From NCBI GenBank assembly GCA_036924285.1, contig JAYKYS010000002.1:33774501-33838500 (forward strand): a stretch of 64,000 nt of DNA. The letters are read 5' to 3'. Of this stretch, positions 55,582-64,000 are shown one piece after another (position 1 is the first letter of the stretch; each line of letters begins with the position of its first letter). Below the pieces are notes generated by a model. That model saw only the letters and a list, made by a program, of their open reading frames with translations. It searched no databases and was not told the DNA's origin. The stretch is from Asterella californica. Lineage: Eukaryota > Streptophyta > Marchantiopsida > Marchantiales > Aytoniaceae. A program made the translations under genes and the position numbers.

Positions 55582-58500
55582 ATGGATCCCGGGCTTCTCA
55601 AGCTGCTGGATGATGACGAGGTTTGTGCTGAACCTCTCTTATGCTTTTCCCAGACTGTTTCCTGAGCCCGGTCTGTGGAGTAGTAATCCTCGTGATCCTC
55701 GAGAATTTTCTTGCGATGCACGGTGGTGCACTATCGTTTCAGCAACTCCAGTTAGGTTTCGGATGAGAGTTCTTTCATCCGTCCAAGTCGATATATCGTT
55801 TGGAGGAGAAAGTCCATGAAAGGAACGTGGATTGTGACAAGGGGATCCGTGAGTTGGGGAGTTTACGACTTCGACAATTTCGAGGCACAGTTGTTGATCT
55901 TCATTAGACGCATGGTATATGACCTAGCATTGCTATCCTCCATACTGTAGTACCGCAAGTTGCACGCTGCCGCACAGTGTTCCAGTTAGACACTGAGTCT
56001 TGAATTAGCAGGTCCATCCGTTCAAACCGTACACTTTGCCCCAGTGAGTAGCATCTTCTTACCGAATTCGTGACATGCTGCAGTACGAGTCGTTTGTCAA
56101 AAAGGAATCAGGGAAGTAAATTGATTCTTTTCGTACTGCACTTCCCGCATTGTCTACTTGTGACACGCTTTTCATACTTGCTCGGCAACCTTCGTTACTG
56201 TATGCGCAGTCTAAAAAGTTGATCTTTCCGTTTGAGGTAAAGTTCATGCGCCCGGGTTCGTAAGTCCGGAGTCCCACTGCACGAACCAAAGATCATAAAT
56301 TAAATTTTTTTAAGGGCTGTCATCTTTACCCTGGAGCACGTCAACTGCTTCCTATCCTTCCTGCCACGGTCTGTCTATGCAGGTTGGAGGTTGAGGATCC
56401 ATTTCGTAATCTATGCTGTGCTCTGCTTAGCTTATTCACGCGTCCTGTTGTCTCACACTCCAGGCAATCGAGCTGCAAGTTGTAGCTCTCACATTTGTCT
56501 TTAGGCTTATGTTGTGCCGTAGATTGGTGAGGGATTTTGTTTGTTTTGTCATTTATCCGGGGGAACTAAAGCGTCCTGTTTCAGAGTCATGAGCGAATAG
56601 TACGTTGGCCCTTGATCTCGTCAACCTTTAGATGTGGATGGTTGGGAAAACTACGAACTGTCTTCCAGGAAATTGCACTTGACACATAATTGAATCGGCC
56701 GACCGATCTGCTGTCATTTGCCTTTGTCAGGATTATAATGCACCACCGGCAGCAGATGTCGATGCGTTTGCCGCGGTTTTGAAAGGCGATTTAGGTGGCG
56801 CCTCGGGATCATCTTCTGCAGCTGCGTATGGCATGTCACGTTCTGGCAACGGAACATTACAACCTTTACCACCTAATTCCCCATCGGCGACTGGCATTAC
56901 AGGTTTGTTTGCTTCTCACTTCTAGGGTCATTCGGGGACTTGTTAGTTGTGTATAGTTGTCAGGATTGAAGTTACGGTACGAAGCTGAAACTCGAGGTAT
57001 GGGCTTTTACTCCATGACGGTTACGGTAGTGAAGCATGATGTTGGATCAATATCAGCACGAGCTATTCTTTCTTTCGTGGATTACAAGTTAGAGACTTCT
57101 AGTATGCCGATGCTCTGATTTCGCTGTTATGATCAACTACAGGCTCCAGTTCTTGGATTGAGTAACAGTTGTTAGTTTGTCGTTGTGGGAAGCCTGCACT
57201 GAACTAGCAGATTTGCTGATCTTGTCTTAGTATTTATAGCCTTCGTACCTTCACTGTGTTGCAATTGTATAAATTCGTCAATTTTGTGTCGATCCGATGG
57301 TCAGGTAATACTGGCAGCAAACCAAACCCGGTGGGCCCCACCCCGGGTACTCCTACACAGCACCAGGCTGCTATTCAATGGTCGCAGCTCACCCCTCAGC
57401 AGCAGGAGCTCATCCAAAGACGGACTCTGCAACAAAGGTTGCAGCAGCAGCAACAGCAGCAGCCAATGGAACCTGGGGCTCCATCCACGGGCTCTGGACC
57501 TAGAAAGCCAAATACAAGAGAAGGGATTTCATTCACAGCACTGATGCCTCTGCTACAACCTCATCTACCCCCAGAGCAGGGGCAACAACTCTCTGCTCTT
57601 TATTTGAGGTTTAAGGTAGCGTCCAAATTACTGACAGGTTTGCAGCCTGCGATCTTCTTTTGCTGCATGTTGCGTTGCACCTTTGACGGTGAATGATTTT
57701 TCTGGCATAAGAGGCTGAGTAGGTTCGACAGCCGAGTACGTTAGGAATCTGTTGGCTCTTACTTTATTCACATTTGTCTGTGTGTACTTGCTCACTCGGT
57801 GTCTACAGAGAAACGAAATTACGAGGGAAGACTTCATTCGGGGCGCCAGAGTTATCGCGGGAGACCAAGTTTTAGTTCAAACAATTCGCCAAATGCACAT
57901 GAAGGCATGTCCAGTTATCTCTTCCCTTTCTCTTTCAGAAACGTGAAGAAAATTTGAGGAAAATCCTGTTGCTTTCAGCTAGCTCAAGATCCAAGGAAGC
58001 AAGTATACAATTAATCGTGTTTAGCGACATCATACACGTTAGTGTGAAGGTTCTGTTACCAAGGGTACATGATATAGTGTGGTCCATAGTAACACTGATA
58101 AAGACGAGATATAAACAGTATGGACCGCACAAGTGTGGATGGCTTTCTGATGAGCGAGGCAGATTACACGTCAGTTTCTGATGTCAAAGAGCTTAAGTGT
58201 AAAGGTATACTGTATACACTGTTAGGTCTACACACAGCACCTAGCAGAGAGGTTCAGGCTATAGATGAGTAGGAAAGGTGGGCAATCGAAATTGAAGACA
58301 TTTCCAACTCAGCTGTGCCTCATCAAGTCCAGGAGTTTCTGTTCTGTTCCGGTTATCTCTGGATGACTTCCCGTCTGAATTTCTACGGCGAGTCTCTTCT
58401 CTTGATGATCCTTTCTCGCTGAAACTTTGGGAGGTGAGAACGAAGGTCCTATACGGTTAGTCGTCTCACTATTTGAGTAAGCTCCCCTTCCTTAGGTAGC

Positions 58501-61500
58501 TGTCTCTTCTGCGTTGTCTTCTTCTCAACTCACCCTGGTTTCTGTCAGCGTCCAGCCAGTGCGCGGGTCCAGTGGTCGAAAGGCTGCGGCATCCAGTTCT
58601 TAATGAGTACATATTTTCTTGGCTCCAAATTGGGGGGTATATGTTTATACCAGAACGTTGCCAGTGGCATTGTTCTTCTGACTGTATTTGTCATCGTAGT
58701 ATGTTTTCTCGGTTTTCAGTGTGGTGTATTTGCAACCGCTGGTGAGCCATTCGTTATGATGTTCTAAGCTTCGATGAGATGTCCAAGGGCTCGTTCCAGT
58801 GCCAGCAAGCGAGTATTTGCTAACTACGCGATCTTGAATGTTACAGCAGCAGCAGCAGCAGCAGCAGCAACTTCAGCAACAGCTGCGCGCACAACAGCAG
58901 CAGCAACAGCAGCTCCAACAGCAACTACCGCTGACACCATCGGCACAACCATCTGTTCATTCACAGCCCCAACCCCAACCCCAACCTCAGGCCCAGCTGC
59001 AGGCTCAGTCCCAAGGTCAAGCCCTCGCGCAACCACAACCGCATGCTCCAACTCAGCCTCAAGGCCCTGGACAGTCGCAAGGACAAGGCCAGTCCTTATC
59101 CCTCTCACTTTCTCAGACGTCCTCTCAAGGACAACCCGTTCAGCCTCCGTCCCAGGCTTCGCAAATCAAGATACAGGCACAGCAGGAACAACTGTCACAA
59201 ACATCCTCCAATTCTCCTGTACCCTCTCCATCTCCGCAGGAGTCGACGAAACAACTACAGGAGCCGACAGGCGCACGACCACAAACGTGTCAGACACAGA
59301 ACAAGCAGCCAGTTACCCTGCCCTCAGAGGCGCCGGAAACCAATGGTGCAGTACCGAGTACGACACTTGGACTTCCTCAAGCAGTATCCTCGCAGGCGAT
59401 TCAGGTGCCAAATGCAGATGTCAAGAGTTTGTCCCAGTCTCAACCTTTCCATCCTCTCTCTCAAATAGTATCTAGTTCAGTTCAAGCACAAGGATCTACA
59501 AACAAGCAGGCGGAACAACAACAGGAGTCAGCAGGACTTGGGCAGCAGACCAATCTTAAGGCTTCTGCTACGCAGACATTACATCAGGTGAAGCTTGAGG
59601 TAGATAAATCCATTGCTTCAATGCAGCTAGCTAGGCAACAGCAAATGGCTCCCAGTTTTTCATCTCCACAGCAGCGGCCTCCTACGGGTTTACATCAGAT
59701 GCCCGTCGTGCCTGGAGCCGTTCCAGTTCCACAACCATATTCTCAGAAATCACTTCCACAACAACCTCCTCCTGTCCAAGCTTCAGGACAACTGCAGATG
59801 CCACAACCTCCAGCCGTAGCACAAGGGTTAGCTCCCGGTATGCTATCGCAGCCGCAGCCGCAGCCGCAGCCTGCACCACAACCTACACCACCACCAGAAA
59901 AACCTTTGACGAAGTATGCTAGGCAGAAACTTAGGAAAGAGCAGAAAAAGCGAGAAGAGGAAGAGAGACAGCGGAAGCTAGCTGAAGAAGAAAGACTGAG
60001 AAAGCAAAATCAGTCGCCAAGTACGCTTCCAAATGTTACTCAAGGGTTGCTACCACAGCATCCCCCACTTGCTACATCACAATTATCTTCACCTTCAGTG
60101 GATCTCAATAAACAAGCTTATAGTCATCATCCAGGATCACTATCACAACAGTCGCAACTCCAAACGACTATTTCCCAGGTCGATAAACAGCAGGGTGTAC
60201 CATTAGCGCAGGTTGGTCCCGGCGTCCCAGGACAAGCGGCTATGGCCGTCAAGCAGGAACCGTCTGACCTGCAGTCAGAAAGCTTGCAGAAGAGACAATC
60301 TATGCAACTTTCCAAGGGGGCAGATTCACGTTTGGGGCTGACAGCTCAAAAGTCTGGGGAGGCTTCTCTTCTGTCTCCAACAAGCGTTAGTCATATGCAG
60401 GTGCAAGGGTCTAGTGCGGAGCTTGGGCAAGTTCTATCTCCGCAGGGAAGTACCCCGGGCCCATTTGCCAATACAGGCTTGAACTTGGTCCAACCTGGTG
60501 GTGTGGGATCAGTACCAGTCACGGGGGTTTTGCCGAACCAGAGTACTGCGGGGGTTGCAAGTCTTCATCAAATGAAGCAGGTAAGAACAGATTAGGATCC
60601 GGAGGGTGCACTTTCTTTCCTTTGCTCGAGAGGTATTGTGAAGTTGTGATACTGTCATAGCTTGAAGTTGGCAGTCTCGCTCTTATCCTCATCATACGAA
60701 TGCATTATAGTCCAGAGGACTGCAAAGCATTGGCAATCACAGGAACAAAATATGTGCTGTGTCGTCTGCTGTCTCCTGAACAGTTCCCTCAGCACTGTTT
60801 CTTAGTTTCTCTTTGTTGGCAAAGTAGTGAGATATCACATCACCTGAGTTCCCCGGCGAAAAATGTTAAAATCTCGGAGGGGTAGTGTCCGTATGTTTCT
60901 TCCCAGGCATGATTTATATGAAGAGATCAAATGTGACCCCCGCAAACCACTCGGACAGTGTCCTTGAAAGCGTCTTGTTACAATGAATCTGTAATCACTG
61001 TTAAAACATCTATGCATGATGTTTGGACAGGTGGGTGGACAACGAGTAATAGGATCTGTGTCTACACCTGTTCCTGCAGCTCCTCCATATAATGCGACTG
61101 CTGTGCCCTCTGCTGCCTCGCCTTTGGGTGTTACAGCATCTCTACCAGTAGGGACCGCATCAGGGCAAATTGCCCAAGCACCTGGCGGTTCCGTTGGGGC
61201 CACACCAACTCCATCGGTATCTGTGAAGACTCCTTCAAAGAAGCCGTCTGTCGGTCAGAAGAAACCGGCTGAAAATTCGCCTGCACAACAGCCTTCCAGG
61301 TGATAATCCACAACTTTCTCAACATTGTTCGTTGCTTTTGGCATAACGTAGAGGCTTAACAGGAGAGATCTTCATTGCAGTATGTTGTCAGCAGAGTCTT
61401 CGTGTTTCTAAAGCGTAGAGATTAAATATAATTCTCAGGCAGGCTGCGAGCGCCTTAAAATGATTCCTCGTAAGTCAGAGCCCTTGACCAGTTGTCTTCA

Positions 61501-62596
61501 GTTTGTCTTTGTTATGAACATTTCATGGCCAAGTTGTGGGGATTCGATGATCTGCCTGGTATTTTTCTTGTCAGTAATTTTTTGCCAGCTTAAATTTGGC
61601 TCTCTTGACTTGCAGCTAGTGTGTGCACACCCGTTGATGTGTTTGTGTGGCACCCAAAAGGAAGTTGTATGTTGCCACTGGTTGACTGCTCAATATATCC
61701 GTGTTAAGTTTGGCGTACATGTACACCACTCTTTGTTACTCACTTTGTACTTGCATGCGTTTTTACCGATTTGTTCAGGGTCGTCCATGGTTTTGCTGGT
61801 GTCAGCTAGTGTGGACAAACAGTTTCTTGCTTTGGTTCCTTTCTACTGCGAGTTGAGTTCAGAGCGTACAGTAGCATGAGAGCTCGATAAATCTTCTATT
61901 AAGTAATGAAGTTCCCTTGTTATTTAGAATGAATGTAACTTTGGGAACTAACTCTGAAAATATTGCTCTTCACACATTTGCAGCTGCCTACGCAGTTTTT
62001 CTGATTGTACATGTGTGTGTATATTCATAGAAGGTCTTCCTGGTTATGTTCCTCTCTGGGCTACTTCATTCAGTGGGTACAACAAGTGTGCGTGGTTAGA
62101 TTTTTGAAAATGTCTGCTAATCAGTATATCACCATTTAAAGCGTAGATCCAACATTTACGACGTACGTGCTTGAATCTCTGCTGAGTATGTTATGCGTTT
62201 TACAGCAAGAAACAGAAGGTAGCTACAGCAGGGGAGCCTGACCAGAGCATTGATCAACTTAATGATGTGACTGCAGTCAGTGGTGTTAATCTCAAGGTTG
62301 GATTTCCGACAAAATTCGCTTCTTGGATTTATTTACTGATTAGTTTCTCTCTTACCTGGTGAGTGTGAAGAGAGGATGGCATAGCACCTTCATGCCTTTG
62401 TTTCATTGGTTCGCTAAGAGTTAATCTTTCTGCCAATCTTTTGTTTGCTTACTTTCTCAGGAGGAAGAAGAACAGCTTCTGGTTGGACCGAAAGAGGAGA
62501 GTCGCAATACTGAAGCCATGCGTAAGATGGTCCAAGAAGAGGAAGAAAGACTGTTTTTGGATAGAAGTGCATTGCGTTCAAAGCTAGCAACAATCG
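55582..62596 (+). CDS. TAF4: Transcription initiation factor TFIID subunit 4, 5' part
   Basis: TAF4 is a core TFIID subunit that pairs with TAF12 through a histone fold and helps promoter recognition by RNA polymerase II. Exons seen: 55582-55620, 56731-56902, 57305-57615, 57809-57904, 58847-60580, 61031-61299, 62206-62296, 62461-62596; phases agree at every junction. The N-terminus MDPGLLKLLDDDE is the plant TAF4 start. An RST domain spans exons 3-4 (ISFTALMPLLQPHLPP to DQVLVQTIRQM, residues about 145-206). Exon 5 is a large Gln/Pro-rich region with poly-Gln tracts and a basic charged segment (KYARQKLRKEQKKREEEE). Exons 6-8 carry KTPSKKPSVGQKKP, DQSIDQLNDVTAVSGVNL and EEERLFLDRSALRSKL, the start of the conserved TAF4 C-terminal domain. 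No stop is seen; the remaining exons lie beyond 64000 or were not found. Intron 4 has a GC donor. Confidence 0.92.
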
Positions 62597-64000
62597 GTGA
62601 GTCGAGTTCTTGTGATACTCAGTTAGTGGTCTCCACGGGTTGTGTTCTTAGTTTAGACTGGGAGAAGGCCCTATGACTTGTCCCCCAGCAGCCCCAGATC
62701 CAAGTCAAATGTTTTGCGGACGACGAACCGGAAACTCCCGTAGTGCTTTTATTCTCTGTGGAGAGGAAGGCCAGAAGATGAGCGAGGCATCCTTTTCCAT
62801 CGTTGCCTCCGGATTCAGCAGTAGTATCGTTGTAACTAGTACTACGTCCTTGACCACAAGTGCTGTCGTTGCTCCCGAAATTTCACATGGGACAATTCTG
62901 CTTCCTGTGGATGCTGGTCCGGGAGTGCAATACTAGCTGCTTTCCGCTAGTGGAAGGCTTGAATTCAGTTCTCTCATCTTTAGCTTTTGTCTGATTTGCC
63001 GAAATATCTGACAGTCGCCCTTGCCTGTCCTCTGGGTGATGAAGGGGTCAAGCAGCCGACCTCAGACGTAGAGTAATTTTTCTTCCGGTTGATGTTTTCT
63101 TCGGGAATTTTGCTTTTTGATATAAGGTTGCTGTTCTAGGTGCCAGCTACAGGATACAGTAGGACTTTCTGAATAGTTTAAAGAAAGTAGAATACATCTT
63201 TTAATATAGAAGTGTTGTAATTACTTACCTCCGACCTGCACTAATGTAAGTCAGATCGATTTGAGGTCCTTGCCATTAGGATTGCACACTGTCTAGCTGT
63301 ACTTGTTTGCTCCAGAAGTCTCGGGTCGTCTGTTGTCCAGTACCTTGCAGCAGATATCAGCTAATTTTGGTGCCTGAACTCAGATGTCCCGGAACTGAAC
63401 AGAAACGCCTGGACCAACAGGGCCCTGATGAGTCGGTTAAGTCTTCATCTGATTGACTACTTTTCCTGCTCATCTACAGCCTAACCCTCTCTGTTCGGTC
63501 CTGATGAAGTCAGAGAGCAGGTTGAGGTGCATGCGATGGGAGTGTGTTCTGCTGCATGCTCCGAGTGTATATTGTGGTAATTAGGTTCTTGAGTGTACAC
63601 CTACTCAGTACCTAAATGCATCAGTGATGAACGGGCAAAAATACATTCTTCAGTGAATACCTCTGTCTGGCTCCTCCCTGTATTCACTCACTAAATCTGT
63701 GCTCCTCAACTCACTTCAACTAACTCTCTCCTGCGGAGGATTCTTTGGCTATCTGTATCTACGTTTTGCCTTGATAGCCTTCGCTTATTTCAAGATTGTA
63801 TTATACAAAGCTAGTTTGTCTTCATTTCTGCATGGGGGTTAAATTTGGTTTCTACATTAGAAGCGATCAGACTGCAGCAGTACATATTGCATTTGTTTTC
63901 TTCTCATTCCTCTGTCACATTCGACTTCATACCAAGGGAAACCTTTTCTGGAAATGTGCTTCGCGCTACACATTCCCATCGGCACACCCTCCGGTTATAA
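62597..64000. other. TAF4 intron or flank, no exon recognised
   Basis: The donor GTGAGT follows exon 8. In the 1.4 kb to the window end I find no sequence resembling the rest of the TAF4 histone-fold domain, so this is either a long intron or the gene is cut. The 87-residue frame at 62673-62936 has no known domain. Confidence 0.5.

Noticed and set aside
58774..59475. 233-residue Ala/Thr-rich ORF and the 94-residue antisense ORF at 58824-59108
   Set aside because: Both are other-frame readings of the CAG-rich TAF4 exon 5.
1..64000. CRISPR array, rRNA genes, bacterial operons
   Set aside because: No direct repeats with regular spacers, no rRNA sequence, and the genes have spliceosomal introns.

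Overview
The window is nuclear DNA of a land plant or close streptophyte relative, most likely of bryophyte grade. Support: two intron-rich genes with plant-type protein families (a TAF4 with an RST domain; a 2-phosphoglycerate-kinase-like P-loop protein), a retrotransposon primed by a plant-type tRNA-Glu, and Ty3/gypsy lineages I associate with streptophyte algae and bryophytes. The species cannot be named from sequence alone.

Layout. Positions 1 to about 30,490 are a nest of Ty3/gypsy LTR retrotransposons. Element A (1-5888, minus, runs off the left edge) has inserted into element D (5889-12461, plus), which sits in element B (12462-30490, plus). Element C (17349-26111, minus, complete, with near-identical 915-bp LTRs and a 4-bp target duplication) is inserted in B. 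B also carries a fragment of an A-like element (15949-16913) and a perfect 52-bp inverted repeat at that junction. Positions 33,210-38,034 hold a 15-exon gene (minus) for a 2-phosphoglycerate-kinase-like protein. Positions 39,964-40,569 hold a Mutator-like foldback element. From 40.6 to about 54 kb the DNA is AT-rich and repeat-derived, with a decayed PIF/Harbinger transposase near 48 kb. Positions 55,582-62,596 and beyond carry the 5' part of a TFIID subunit TAF4 gene (plus), whose last exons lie outside.

The most interesting object is element B. Its reading order is Gag - protease - cytosine-5 DNA methyltransferase - reverse transcriptase - RNase H - integrase - PHD finger. It therefore pairs a chromatin writer (a DNA methyltransferase between protease and RT) with a probable histone reader (a PHD finger after the integrase). 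The copy is dead: stops, frameshifts, lost methyltransferase glycines, and splitting by C and by the A-like fragment. Methyltransferase capture by Ty3/gypsy elements has, as I recall, been reported from charophyte algae and by other retroelements in dinoflagellates; the PHD finger on the same polyprotein is the part most worth checking.

A and D belong to one lineage (LTR ends TGTCG...CGACA, RT motif FLDD, protease motif DHG). In both, pol lies in the -1 frame after protease, and both carry a classic -1 frameshift heptamer (GGATTTT in A, GGGTTTT in D) exactly in phase.
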